Positions 11,927-24,389 of a stretch of DNA of 64,000 nt are shown piece after piece; position 1 is the first letter of the stretch, and every line of letters starts with the position of its first letter. The notes under the pieces are model-generated. The model made no database searches and was not told where the DNA came from. It was given only the letters and a program-made list of their open reading frames with translations. Origin of the DNA: Loxodes magnus (Eukaryota > Ciliophora > Karyorelictea > Loxodida > Loxodidae). Location of the stretch: the NCBI GenBank assembly GCA_946699065.1, contig CAMPDV010000107.1:62001-126000 (forward strand). The letters run 5' to 3'. The position numbers were made by a program, and so were the translations under genes.

Positions 11927-12960
11927 AAAATAAGTGTGACTGAAATTGAATTTTAAGTAAATTAAAATAAGTTTGATAGAAATAGAATTTTAAGTAAATT
12001 AAAATCAGTTTAACTGAAATAGAATTTTGAGTAAATTAAAATAAGTTTGATAGAAATAGAATTTTGAGTAAATTAAAATAAGTGTGACTGAAATAGAATT
12101 TTAAGTAAATTAAAATAAGTGTGACTGAAATAGAATTTTAAGTAAATTAAAATAAGTGTGACTGAAATAGAATTTTAAGTAAATTAAAATAAAATTGACT
12201 GAAATAGAATTTCAAGTAAATTTAAATAAGTTTGACTGAAATAGAATTTTAAGTAAATTAAAATAAGTTTGATAGAAATAGAATTTTAAGTAAATTAAAA
12301 TAAGTGTGACTGAAATAGAATTTTAAGTAAATTAAAATAAGTGTGACTGAAATAGAATTTTGAGTAAATTAAAATAAGTGTGACTGAAATAGAATTTTAA
12401 GTAAATTAAAATCAGTTTGACTGAAATTGAATTTTAAGTAAATTAAAATTAGTTTGACTGAAATAGAATTTTAAGTAAATTAAAATAAGTGTGACTGAAA
12501 TAGAATTTTAAGTAAATTAAAATAAGTTTGACTGAAATAGAATTTAAGAAAATTAAAATAAGTTACTGAAATAGAATTTTAAGTAAATTAAAATAAGTTA
12601 CTGAAATAGAATTTTAAGTAATTTAAAATAAGTGTGACTGAAATAGAATTTTAAGTAAATTAAAATAAGTTTGACTGAAATAGAATTTTAAGTAAATTAA
12701 AATAAGTATGACTGAAATAGAATTTTAAGTAAATTAAAATAAGTTTGACTGAAATAGAATTTTAAGTAAATTAAAATAAGTGTGACTGAAATAGAATTTT
12801 AAGTAAATTAAAATAAGTTTGACTGAAATAGAATTTTAAGTAAATTAAAATAAGTGTGACTGAAATAGAATTTTAAGTAAATTAAAATAAGTTTGACTGA
12901 AATAGAATTTAAAGTAAATTAAAATAAGTTTGACTGAAATCGAATTTAAAGTAAATTAAA
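11927..12960. repeat. 1.03-kb higher-order block, copy 4 of 4
   Basis: Offset 5,947 bp from copy 2, with AGTTACTG at 12,561. Within about 12,150-12,230 it carries AAAATTGACTG and plain GAATTTTAAG where copy 2 has GAGATTTAAG. This patch is shared with the block at 14,595-15,145. Confidence 0.75.
12013..12563. repeat. 551-bp block repeated 2,582 bp downstream, copy 1
   Basis: This block matches 14,595-15,145, including the unusual AAAATTGACTG followed by GAATTTCAAG and TAAATTTAAATAAG (12,191 and 14,773). The match ends where this copy enters AGTTACTG and the other enters AGTGTGACTG. Confidence 0.8.
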
Positions 12961-13367
12961 ATAAGTTTGACTGAAATTGAATTTTAAGCAAATTAAAATA
13001 AGTGTGACTGAAATAGAATTTTAAGTAAATTTAAATAAGTTTGACTGAAATAGAATTTTAAGTAAATTAAAATAAGTTTGACTGAAATAGAATTTTAAGT
13101 AAATTAAAATAAGTGTGACTGAAATAGAATTTTAAGTAAATTAAAATAAGTGTGACTGAAATAGAATTTCAAGCAAATTAAAATAAGTGTGACTGAAATA
13201 GAATTTTAAGTAAATTAAAATAAAATTGACTGAAATAGAATTTAAGAAAGATAAGATAAGTTTGACTGAAATAGAATTTTAAGTAAATTAAAATAGGTGT
13301 GACTGAAATAGAATTTCAAGTAAATTAAAATAAGTTTGACTGAAATAGAATTTTAAGTAAATTAAAA

Positions 13368-13650
13368 TCAATTTGACTGAAATAGAATTTTAAGTAAATT
13401 AAAATCAGTTTGACTGAAATAGAATTTTAAGTAAATTAAAATAAGTTTGACTGAAATAGAATTTTAAGTAAATTAAAATAAGTGTGACTGAAATCGAATT
13501 TAAAGTAAATTAAAATAAGTTTGACTGAAATAGAATTTTAAGTAAATTAAAATAAGTTTGACTGAAATAGAATTTTAAGTAAATTAAAATAAGTGTGACT
13601 GAAATAGAATTTTAAGTAAATTAAAATAAGTGTGACTGAAATATAAATTT
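13368..13650. repeat. TCAATTT...ATATAAATTT cassette, locus 1 of 9
   Basis: TCAATTTGACTG at 13,368 is followed 273 bp later by ATATAAATTT (13,641), with TCAGTTTGACTG and GTGTGACTGAAATCGAATTTAAAG between. Nine loci keep this exact 273-bp spacing, so the cassette has spread as a unit. Upstream is usually GGTGTGACTG with GAATTTCAAG. Confidence 0.85.
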
Positions 13651-14594
13651 AAGTAAATTAAAATAAGTTTGATAGAAATAGAATTTAAAGTAAATTAAAA
13701 TAAGTTTGATAGAAATAGAATTTTAAGTAAATTAAAATAAGTTTGACTGAAATAGAATTTTAAGTAAATAAAATAAGTGTGACTGAAATAGAATTTTAAG
13801 TAAATTAAAATAAGTTTGACTGAAATTGAATTTTAAGCAAATTAAAATAAGTGTGACTGAAATAGAATTTTAAGTAAATTTAAATAAGTTTGACTGAAAT
13901 AGAATTTTAAGTAAATTAAAATAAGTTTGACTGAAATAGAATTTTAATTAAATTAAAATAAGTTTGATAGAAATAGAATTTTAAGTAAATTAAAATAAGT
14001 GTGACTGAAATAGAATTTTAAGTAAATTAAAATAAGTGTGACTGAAATAGAATTTTAAGTAAATTAAAATCAGTTTAACTGAAATAGAATTTTAAGTAAA
14101 TTAAAATAAGTGTGACTGAAATAGAATTTCAAGAAAATTAAAATAAGTTTGACTGAAATCGAATTTTAAGTAAATTAAAATAAGTGTGACTGAAATAGAA
14201 TTTTAAGTAAATTTAAATAAGTTTGACTGAAATAGAATTTTAAGCAAATTAAAATAAGTTTGACTGAAATAGAATTTTAAGTAAATTAAAATAAGTTTGA
14301 CTGAAATAGAATTTTAATTAAATTAAAATAAGTTTGATAGAAATAGAATTTTAAGTAAATTAAAATAAGTGTGACTGAAATAGAATTTTAAGTAAATTAA
14401 AATAAGTGTGACTGAAATAGAATTTTAAGTAAATTAAAATCAGTTTAACTGAAATAGAATTTTAAGTAAATTAAAATAAGTTTGACTGAAATAGAATTTA
14501 AGAAAATTAAAATAAGTTTGACTGAAATTGAATTTTAAGCAAATTAAAATAAGTTTGACTGAAATTGAATTTTAAGTAATTTAAAATAAGTGTG

Positions 14595-15145
14595 ACTGAA
14601 ATAGAATTTTGAGTAAATTAAAATAAGTTTGATAGAAATAGAATTTTGAGTAAATTAAAATAAGTGTGACTGAAATAGAATTTTAAGTAAATTAAAATAA
14701 GTGTGACTGAAATAGAATTTTAAGTAAATTAAAATAAGTGTGACTGAAATAGAATTTTAAGTAAATTAAAATAAAATTGACTGAAATAGAATTTCAAGTA
14801 AATTTAAATAAGTTTGACTGAAATAGAATTTTAAGTAAATTAAAATAAGTTTGATAGAAATAGAATTTTAAGTAAATTAAAATAAGTGTGACTGAAATAG
14901 AATTTTAAGTAAATTAAAATAAGTGTGACTGAAATAGAATTTTGAGTAAATTAAAATAAGTGTGACTGAAATAGAATTTTAAGTAAATTAAAATCAGTTT
15001 GACTGAAATTGAATTTTAAGTAAATTAAAATTAGTTTGACTGAAATAGAATTTTAAGTAAATTAAAATAAGTGTGACTGAAATAGAATTTTAAGTAAATT
15101 AAAATAAGTTTGACTGAAATAGAATTTAAGAAAATTAAAATAAGT
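14595..15145. repeat. 551-bp block repeated 2,582 bp upstream, copy 2
   Basis: Second copy of 12,013-12,563. It lacks the two short AGTTACTG monomers because the duplicated tract stops just before them. Confidence 0.8.
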
Positions 15146-15146
15146 G

Positions 15147-15990
15147 TGACTGAAATAGAATTTTAAGTAAATTAAAATAAGTGTGACTGAAATAGAATTT
15201 TAAGTAAATTAAAATCAGTTTAACTGAAATAGAATTTTAAGTAAATTAAAATAAGTGTGACTGAAATAGAATTTAAGAAAATTAAAATAAGTTTGACTGA
15301 AATTGAATTTTAAGCAAATTAAAATAAGTGTGACTGAAATAGAATTTTAAGTAAATTTAAATAAGTTTGACTGAAATAGAATTTTAAGTAAATTAAAATA
15401 AGTTTGACTGAAATAGAATTTTAAGTAAATTAAAATAAGTTTGACTGAAATAGAATTTTAAGTAAATTAAAATAAGTGTGACTGAAATAGAATTTTAAGT
15501 AAATTAAAATAAGTTTGACTGAAATAGAATTTTAAGTAAATTAAATAAGTGTGACTGAAATAGAATTTTAAGTAAATTAAAAATAAGTGTGACTGAAATA
15601 GAATTTTAAGTAAATTAAAATAAGTGTGACTGAAATCAAATTTAAAGTAAATTAAAATAAGTGTGACTGAAATAGAATTTTAAGTAAATTAATAAAAGTT
15701 TGACTAAAATAGATTTTTGAGTAAATTAAAATAAGTTTGATAGAAATAGAATTTTAAGTAAATTAAAATAAGTTTGACTGAAATAGAATTTTAAGTAAAT
15801 TAAAATCAGTTTGACTGAAATAGAATTTTAAGTAAATTAAAATAAGTATGACTGAAATAGAATTTTAAGTAAATTAAAATCAGTTTAACTGAAATAGAAT
15901 TTTAAGTAAATTTAAATAAGTGTGACTGAAATAGAATTTTAAGTAAATTTAAAATAAGTGTGACAGAAAAAGAATTTTAAGTAAATTAAA
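15147..15990. repeat. 961-bp-spaced duplication, copy 1 (844-bp match)
   Basis: The segment carries TCAGTTTAACTG, GAATTTAAGAAAATT, AATCAAATTTAAAG, TTAATAAAAGTTTGACTAAAA, GTATGACTG and GACAGAAAAAG in order. It recurs 961 bp later (26 monomers less one base). Tracers are AATAAAAG at 15,691 and 16,652. No internal difference was seen by eye. The match starts at 15,147 and stops at 15,990. Confidence 0.9.
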
Positions 15991-16107
15991 TAAGTTTGAT
16001 AGAAATAGAATTTTAAGTAAATTAAAATAAGTTTGACTGAAATAGAATTTTAAGTAAATTAAAATCAGTTTGACTGAAATAGAATTTTAAGTAAATTAAA
16101 ATAAGTT

Positions 16108-16951
16108 TGACTGAAATAGAATTTTAAGTAAATTAAAATAAGTGTGACTGAAATAGAATTTTAAGTAAATTAAAATCAGTTTAACTGAAATAGAATTTTA
16201 AGTAAATTAAAATAAGTGTGACTGAAATAGAATTTAAGAAAATTAAAATAAGTTTGACTGAAATTGAATTTTAAGCAAATTAAAATAAGTGTGACTGAAA
16301 TAGAATTTTAAGTAAATTTAAATAAGTTTGACTGAAATAGAATTTTAAGTAAATTAAAATAAGTTTGACTGAAATAGAATTTTAAGTAAATTAAAATAAG
16401 TTTGACTGAAATAGAATTTTAAGTAAATTAAAATAAGTGTGACTGAAATAGAATTTTAAGTAAATTAAAATAAGTTTGACTGAAATAGAATTTTAAGTAA
16501 ATTAAATAAGTGTGACTGAAATAGAATTTTAAGTAAATTAAAAATAAGTGTGACTGAAATAGAATTTTAAGTAAATTAAAATAAGTGTGACTGAAATCAA
16601 ATTTAAAGTAAATTAAAATAAGTGTGACTGAAATAGAATTTTAAGTAAATTAATAAAAGTTTGACTAAAATAGATTTTTGAGTAAATTAAAATAAGTTTG
16701 ATAGAAATAGAATTTTAAGTAAATTAAAATAAGTTTGACTGAAATAGAATTTTAAGTAAATTAAAATCAGTTTGACTGAAATAGAATTTTAAGTAAATTA
16801 AAATAAGTATGACTGAAATAGAATTTTAAGTAAATTAAAATCAGTTTAACTGAAATAGAATTTTAAGTAAATTTAAATAAGTGTGACTGAAATAGAATTT
16901 TAAGTAAATTTAAAATAAGTGTGACAGAAAAAGAATTTTAAGTAAATTAAA
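16108..16951. repeat. 961-bp-spaced duplication, copy 2 (844-bp match)
   Basis: Second copy of 15,147-15,990. Three monomers (15,991-16,107) separate the matched parts, so the duplicated unit is 961 bp. Part of this copy was later copied again 3,811 bp downstream (AATCAAATT at 16,596 and 20,407). Confidence 0.9.
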
Positions 16952-17039
16952 ATAAGTGTGACTGAAATAGAATTTTAAGTAAATTAAAATAGGTGTGACT
17001 GAAATAGAATTTCAAGTAAATTAAAATAAGTTTGACTGA

Positions 17040-18926
17040 AATAGAATTTTAAGTAAATTAAAATAAGTTTGACTGAAATAGAATTTTAAGTAAATTAAAA
17101 TAAGTGTGACTGAAATCGAATTTAAAGTAAATTAAAATAAGTTTGACTGAAATAGAATTTTAAGTAAATTAAAATAAGTTTGACTGAAATAGAATTTTAA
17201 GTAAATTAAAATAAGTGTGACTGAAATAGAATTTTAAGTAAATTAAAATAAGTGTGACTGAAATATAAATTTAAGTAAATTAAAATAAAATTGACTGAAA
17301 TAGAATTTAAAGTAAATTAAAATAAGTTTGATAGAAATAGAATTTTAAGTAAATTAAAATAAGTTTGACTGAAATTGAATTTTAAGTAAATAAAATAAGT
17401 GTGACTGAAATAGAATTTTAAGTAAATTAAAATAAGTTTGACTGAAATTGAATTTTAAGTAAATTAAAATAAGTTTGACTGAAATAGAATTTTAAGTAAA
17501 TTAAAATAAGTTTGACTGAAATAGAATTTTAAGTAAATTAAAATAAGTTTGACTGAAATAGAATTTTAATTAAATTAAAATAAGTGTGACTGAAATAGAA
17601 TTTTACGTAAATTTAAAATAAGTGTGACAGAAAAAGAATTTTAAGTAAATTAAAATAAGTGTGACTGAAATAGAATTTTAAGTAAATTAAAATAAGTATG
17701 ACTGAAATAGAATTTTAAGTAAATTAAAATAAGTTTGATAGAAATAGTATTTTAAGTAAATTAAAATAAGTTTGACTGAAATAGAATTTTAAGTAAATTT
17801 AAATAAGTGTGACTGAAATCGAATTTTAAGTAAATTAAAATAAGTGTGACTGAAATAGAATTTTAAGTAAATTAAAATAAGTGTGACAGAAAAAGAATTT
17901 TAAGTAAATTAAAATAAGTGTGACAGAAATAGAATTTTAAGTAAATTAAAATAAGTTTGACTGAAATAGAATTTTAAGTAAATTAAAATAGGTGTGACTG
18001 AAATAGAATTTTAAGTATATTAAAATAAGTTTGACTAAAATAGATTTTTGAGTAAATTAAAATAAGTTTGATAGAAATAGAATTTTAAGTAAATTAAAAT
18101 AAGTGTGACTGAAATAGAATTTTAAGTAAATTTAAAATAAGTGTGACAGAAAAAGAATTTAAGTAAATTAAAATAAGTGTGACTGAAATAGAATTTTGAG
18201 TAAATTAAAATAAGTTTGATAGAAATAGAATTTAAGTAAATTAAAATAAGTTTGACTGAAATAGAATTTTAAGTAAATTAAAATCAGTTTGACTGAATTA
18301 GAATTTTAAGTAAATTAAAATAAGTTTGACTGAAATAGAATTTTAAGTAAATTAAAATAAGTTTGATAGAAATAGTATTTTAAGTAAATTAAAATAAGTT
18401 TGACTGAAATAGAATTTAAAGTAAATTAAAATAAGTTTGACTGAAATCGAATTTTAAGTAAATTAAAATAAGTTTGACTGAAATAGAATTTTAAGTAAAT
18501 TAAAATAAGTTTGACTGAAATAGAATTTTAAGTAAATTAAAATAAGTTTGACTGAAATAGAATTTTAATTAAATTAAAATAAGTTTGATAGAAATAGAAT
18601 TTAAAGTAAATTAAAATAAGTTTGACTGAAATCGAATTTTAAGTAAATTTAAATAAGTGTGACTGAAATAGAATTTTAAGTAAATTAAAATAAGTTTGAC
18701 TGAAATAGAATTTTAAGTAAATTAAAATAAGTGTGACTGAAATCGAATTTAAAGTAAATTAAAATAAGTTTGACTGAAATCGAATTTTAAGTAAATTAAA
18801 ATAAGTGTGACTGAAATAGAATTTTAAGTAAATTAAAATCAGTTTGACTGAATTAGAATTTTAAGTAAATTAAAATAAGTTTGACTGAAATAGAATTTTA
18901 AGTAAATTAAAATAAGTTTGATAGAA
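17040..18926. repeat. 1.89-kb block duplicated 3,885 bp downstream, copy 1
   Basis: This block matches 20,925-22,811 at an offset of exactly 105 x 37. Checked tracers are TAAGTATATT (18,012 and 21,897), TAAAATTGAC (near 17,284 and 21,169), TACGTAAATT (near 17,605 and 21,490) and TCAGTTTGACTGAATTAG (18,284 and 22,724 region through 18,836 and 22,721). Upstream, 16.2-17.0 kb matches at 3,811 bp, two monomers less. Confidence 0.85.
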
Positions 18927-19027
18927 ATAGTATTTTAAGTAAATTAAAATAAGTTTGACTGAAATAGAATTTTAAGTAAATTAAAATAGGTGTGACTGAA
19001 ATAGAATTTTAAGTAAATTAAAATAAG
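18400..19027. repeat. 739-bp-spaced duplication, copy 1
   Basis: The block runs from AGAATTTAAAG through TCGAATTTTAAG, TTTTAATTAAATT, GACTGAATTAG and GATAGAAATAGTATTTT, and recurs 739 bp later (20 monomers less one base). Tracers are AGAATTTAAA (18,411 and 19,150), AAATCAG (18,836 and 19,575) and GATAG (18,920 and 19,659). Confidence 0.85.
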
Positions 19028-19138
19028 TTTGATAGAAATAGAATTTAAGTAAATTAAAATAAGTTTGACTGAAATAGAATTTTAAGTAAATTAAAATAAG
19101 TTTGACTGAAATAGAATTTTAATTAAATTAAAATAAGT

Positions 19139-19766
19139 TTGACTGAAATAGAATTTAAAGTAAATTAAAATAAGTTTGACTGAAATCGAATTTTAAGTAA
19201 ATTAAAATAAGTTTGACTGAAATAGAATTTTAAGTAAATTAAAATAAGTTTGACTGAAATAGAATTTTAAGTAAATTAAAATAAGTTTGACTGAAATAGA
19301 ATTTTAATTAAATTAAAATAAGTTTGATAGAAATAGAATTTAAAGTAAATTAAAATAAGTTTGACTGAAATCGAATTTTAAGTAAATTTAAATAAGTGTG
19401 ACTGAAATAGAATTTTAAGTAAATTAAAATAAGTTTGACTGAAATAGAATTTTAAGTAAATTAAAATAAGTGTGACTGAAATCGAATTTAAAGTAAATTA
19501 AAATAAGTTTGACTGAAATCGAATTTTAAGTAAATTAAAATAAGTGTGACTGAAATAGAATTTTAAGTAAATTAAAATCAGTTTGACTGAATTAGAATTT
19601 TAAGTAAATTAAAATAAGTTTGACTGAAATAGAATTTTAAGTAAATTAAAATAAGTTTGATAGAAATAGTATTTTAAGTAAATTAAAATAAGTTTGACTG
19701 AAATAGAATTTTAAGTAAATTAAAATAGGTGTGACTGAAATAGAATTTTAAGTAAATTAAAATAAG
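19139..19766. repeat. 739-bp-spaced duplication, copy 2
   Basis: Second copy of 18,400-19,027, separated from it by three monomers. The 3,885-bp duplication product at 20.9-22.8 kb holds this block once only, which gives a relative order to the two events. Confidence 0.85.
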
Positions 19767-20874
19767 TATGACTGAAATAGAATTTTAAGTAAATTAAAAT
19801 CAGTTTAACTGAAATAGAATTTTAAGTAAATTTAAATAAGTGTGACTGAAATAGAATTTTAAGTAAATTAAAATAAGTTTGACTGAAATAGAATTTTAAG
19901 TAAATTAAAATAAGTTTGACTGAAATAGAATTTTAAGTAAATTAAAATCAGTTTAACTGAAATAGAATTTTAAGTAAATTTAAATAAGTGTGACTGAAAT
20001 AGAATTTTAAGTAAATTTAAAATAAGTGTGACAGAAAAAGAATTTTAAGTAAATTAAAATAAGTGTGACTGAAATAGAATTTTAAGTAAATTAAAATAGG
20101 TGTGACTGAAATAGAATTTCAAGTAAATTAAAATAAGTTTGACTGAAATAGAATTTTAAGTAAATTAAAATAAGTGTGACTGAAATAGAATTTTAAGTAA
20201 ATTAAAATAAGTTTGACTGAAATCGAATTTTAAGTAAATTAAAATAAGTGTGACTGAAATAGAATTTTAAGTAAATTAAAATAAGTTTGACTGAAATAGA
20301 ATTTTAAGTAAATTAAATAAGTGTGACTGAAATAGAATTTTAAGTAAATTAAAAATAAGTGTGACTGAAATAGAATTTTAAGTAAATTAAAATAAGTGTG
20401 ACTGAAATCAAATTTAAAGTAAATTAAAATAAGTGTGACTGAAATAGAATTTTAAGTAAATTAATAAAAGTTTGACTAAAATAGATTTTTGAGTAAATTA
20501 AAATAAGTTTGATAGAAATAGAATTTTAAGTAAATTAAAATAAGTTTGACTGAAATAGAATTTTAAGTAAATTAAAATCAGTTTGACTGAAATCGAATTT
20601 TAAGTAAATTAAAATAAGTATGACTGAAATAGAATTTTAAGTAAATTAAAATCAGTTTAACTGAAATAGAATTTTAAGTAAATTTAAATAAGTGTGACTG
20701 AAATAGAATTTTAAGTAAATTTAAAATAAGTGTGACAGAAAAAGAATTTTAAGTAAATTAAAATAAGTGTGACTGAAATAGAATTTTAAGTAAATTAAAA
20801 TAGGTGTGACTGAAATAGAATTTTGAGTAAATTAAAATAAGTTTGACTGAAATAGAATTTTAAGTAAATTAAAA

Positions 20875-21157
20875 TCAATTTGACTGAAATAGAATTTTAA
20901 GTAAATTAAAATCAGTTTGACTGAAATAGAATTTTAAGTAAATTAAAATAAGTTTGACTGAAATAGAATTTTAAGTAAATTAAAATAAGTGTGACTGAAA
21001 TCGAATTTAAAGTAAATTAAAATAAGTTTGACTGAAATAGAATTTTAAGTAAATTAAAATAAGTTTGACTGAAATAGAATTTTAAGTAAATTAAAATAAG
21101 TGTGACTGAAATAGAATTTTAAGTAAATTAAAATAAGTGTGACTGAAATATAAATTT
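20875..21157. repeat. TCAATTT...ATATAAATTT cassette, locus 2 of 9
   Basis: Markers are at 20,875 and 21,148, 273 bp apart. The preceding monomer is AATTTTGAG, unlike the AATTTCAAG of the other loci. The next monomer is AAAATTGACTG, not GTTTGATAG. Confidence 0.85.
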
Positions 21158-22811
21158 AAGTAAATTAAAATAAAATTGACTGAAATAGAATTTAAAGTAA
21201 ATTAAAATAAGTTTGATAGAAATAGAATTTTAAGTAAATTAAAATAAGTTTGACTGAAATTGAATTTTAAGTAAATAAAATAAGTGTGACTGAAATAGAA
21301 TTTTAAGTAAATTAAAATAAGTTTGACTGAAATTGAATTTTAAGTAAATTAAAATAAGTTTGACTGAAATAGAATTTTAAGTAAATTAAAATAAGTTTGA
21401 CTGAAATAGAATTTTAAGTAAATTAAAATAAGTTTGACTGAAATAGAATTTTAATTAAATTAAAATAAGTGTGACTGAAATAGAATTTTACGTAAATTTA
21501 AAATAAGTGTGACAGAAAAAGAATTTTAAGTAAATTAAAATAAGTGTGACTGAAATAGAATTTTAAGTAAATTAAAATAAGTATGACTGAAATAGAATTT
21601 TAAGTAAATTAAAATAAGTTTGATAGAAATAGTATTTTAAGTAAATTAAAATAAGTTTGACTGAAATAGAATTTTAAGTAAATTTAAATAAGTGTGACTG
21701 AAATCGAATTTTAAGTAAATTAAAATAAGTGTGACTGAAATAGAATTTTAAGTAAATTAAAATAAGTGTGACAGAAAAAGAATTTTAAGTAAATTAAAAT
21801 AAGTGTGACAGAAATAGAATTTTAAGTAAATTAAAATAAGTTTGACTGAAATAGAATTTTAAGTAAATTAAAATAGGTGTGACTGAAATAGAATTTTAAG
21901 TATATTAAAATAAGTTTGACTAAAATAGATTTTTGAGTTAATTAAAATAAGTTTGATAGAAATAGAATTTTAAGTAAATTAAAATAAGTGTGACTGAAAT
22001 AGAATTTTAAGTAAATTTAAAATAAGTGTGACAGAAAAAGAATTTAAGTAAATTTAAATAAGTGTGACTGAAATAGAATTTTGAGTAAATTAAAATAAGT
22101 TTGATAGAAATAGAATTTAAGTAAATTAAAATAAGTTTGACTGAAATAGAATTTTAAGTAAATTAAAATCAGTTTGACTGAATTAGAATTTTAAGTAAAT
22201 TAAAATAAGTTTGACTGAAATAGAATTTTAAGTAAATTAAAATAAGTTTGATAGAAATAGTATTTTAAGTAAATTAAAATAAGTTTGACTGAAATAGAAT
22301 TTAAAGTAAATTAAAATAAGTTTGACTGAAATCGAATTTTAAGTAAATTAAAATAAGTTTGACTGAAATAGAATTTTAAGTAAATTAAAATAAGTTTGAC
22401 TGAAATAGAATTTTAAGTAAATTAAAATAAGTTTGACTGAAATAGAATTTTAATTAAATTAAAATAAGTTTGATAGAAATAGAATTTAAAGTAAATTAAA
22501 ATAAGTTTGACTGAAATCGAATTTTAAGTAAATTTAAATAAGTGTGACTGAAATAGAATTTTAAGTAAATTAAAATAAGTTTGACTGAAATAGAATTTTA
22601 AGTAAATTAAAATAAGTGTGACTGAAATCGAATTTAAAGTAAATTAAAATAAGTTTGACTGAAATCGAATTTTAAGTAAATTAAAATAAGTGTGACTGAA
22701 ATAGAATTTTAAGTAAATTAAAATCAGTTTGACTGAATTAGAATTTTAAGTAAATTAAAATAAGTTTGACTGAAATAGAATTTTAAGTAAATTAAAATAA
22801 GTTTGATAGAA
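20925..22811. repeat. 1.89-kb block duplicated 3,885 bp upstream, copy 2
   Basis: Second copy of 17,040-18,926. Visible differences are GAGTTAATT near 21,936 (GAGTAAATT in copy 1) and AAATTTAAATAAG near 22,050 (AAATTAAAATAAG in copy 1). The match ends inside a GATAGAAAT monomer, where this copy switches to CGAATTTAAAG and copy 1 continues AGTATTTTAAG. Confidence 0.85.
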
Positions 22812-24389
22812 ATCGAATTTAAAGTAAATTAAAATAAGTTTGACTGAAATCGAATTTTAAGTAAATTTAAAATAAGTTTGACTGAAATCGAATTTAAAGT
22901 AAATTAAAATAAGTTTGACTGAAATCGAATTTAAAGTAAATTAAAATAAGTTTGACTGAAATCGAATTTTAAGTAAATTAAAATAAGTGTGACTGAAATA
23001 GAATTTTAAGTAAATTAAAATAAGTTTGACTGAAATATAATTTTAAGTAAATGTAAATAAGCGTGACTGAAATAGAATTTTAAGTAAATTAAAATCAGTT
23101 TGACTGAAATAGAATTTTAAGTAAATTAAAATAAGTTTAACTGAAATAGAATTTTAAGTAAATTTAAAATAAGTGTGACAGAAAAAGAATTTTACGTAAA
23201 TTAAAATCAGTTTGACTGAAATAGAATTTTAAGTAAATTAAAATAAGTGTGACTGAAATAGAATTTTAAGTAAATTAAAATAAGTGTGACTGAAATAGAA
23301 TTTCAAGCAAATTAAAATAAGTGTGACTGAAATAGAATTTTAAGTAAATTTAAATAAGTGTGACTGAAATCGAATTTTAAGTAAATTTAAAATAAGTTTG
23401 ACTGAAATCGAATTTAAAGTAAATTAAAATAAGTTTGACTGAAATCGAATTTTAAGTAAATTAAAATAAGTGTGACTGAAATAGAATTTTAAGTAAATTA
23501 AAATAAGTTTGACTGAAATATAATTTTAAGTAAATGTAAATAAGCGTGACTGAAATAGAATTTTAAGTAAATTAAAATCAGTTTGACTGAAATAGAATTT
23601 TAAGTAAATTAAAATAAGTTTAACTGAAATAGAATTTTAAGTAAATTTAAAATAAGTGTGACTGAAATAGAATTTTACGTAAATTTAAAATAAGTGTGAC
23701 AGAAAAAGAATTTTAAGTAAATTAAAATAAGTGTGACTGAAATAGAATTTTAAGTAAATTAAAATAAGTATGACTGAAATAGAATTTTAAGTAAATTAAA
23801 ATCAGTTTAACTGAAATAGAATTTTAAGTAAATTTAAATAAGTGTGACTGAAATCGAATTTTAAGTAAATTTAAAATAAGTTTGACTGAAATCGAATTTA
23901 AAGTAAATTAAAATAAGTTTGACTGAAATCGAATTTTAAGTAAATTAAAATAAGTGTGACTGAAATAGAATTTTAAGTAAATTAAAATAAGTGTGACTGA
24001 AATCGAATTTAAAGTAAATTAAAATAAGTGTGACTGAAATCGAATTTAAAGTAAATTAAAATAAGTTTGATAGAAATAGAATTTAAGTAAATTAAAATAA
24101 GTTTGACTGAAATAGAATTTTAAGTAAATTAAAATCAGTTTGACTGAATTAGAATTTTAAGTAAATTAAAATAAGTTTGACTGAAATAGAATTTTAAGTA
24201 AATTAAAATAAGTTTGATAGAAATAGTATTTTAAGTAAATTAAAATAAGTTTGACTGAAATCGAATTTTAAGTAAATTTAAAATAAGTTTGACTGAAATC
24301 GAATTTAAAGTAAATTAAAATAAGTTTAACTGAAATCGAATTTAAAGTAAATTAAAATAAGTTTGACTGAAATCGAATTTTAAGTAAAT

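Larger units (their letters stand above)
9537..13317. repeat. ~3.8-kb segment of the 5,947-bp-spaced duplication, copy 2
   Basis: Second copy of 3,590-7,370. One base change is visible next to the GAAAGATAA tracer: GATAAGATAAG near 13,250 against GATAAAATAAG near 7,305. A patch at about 12,150-12,230 is replaced by a different variant combination. Confidence 0.85.
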
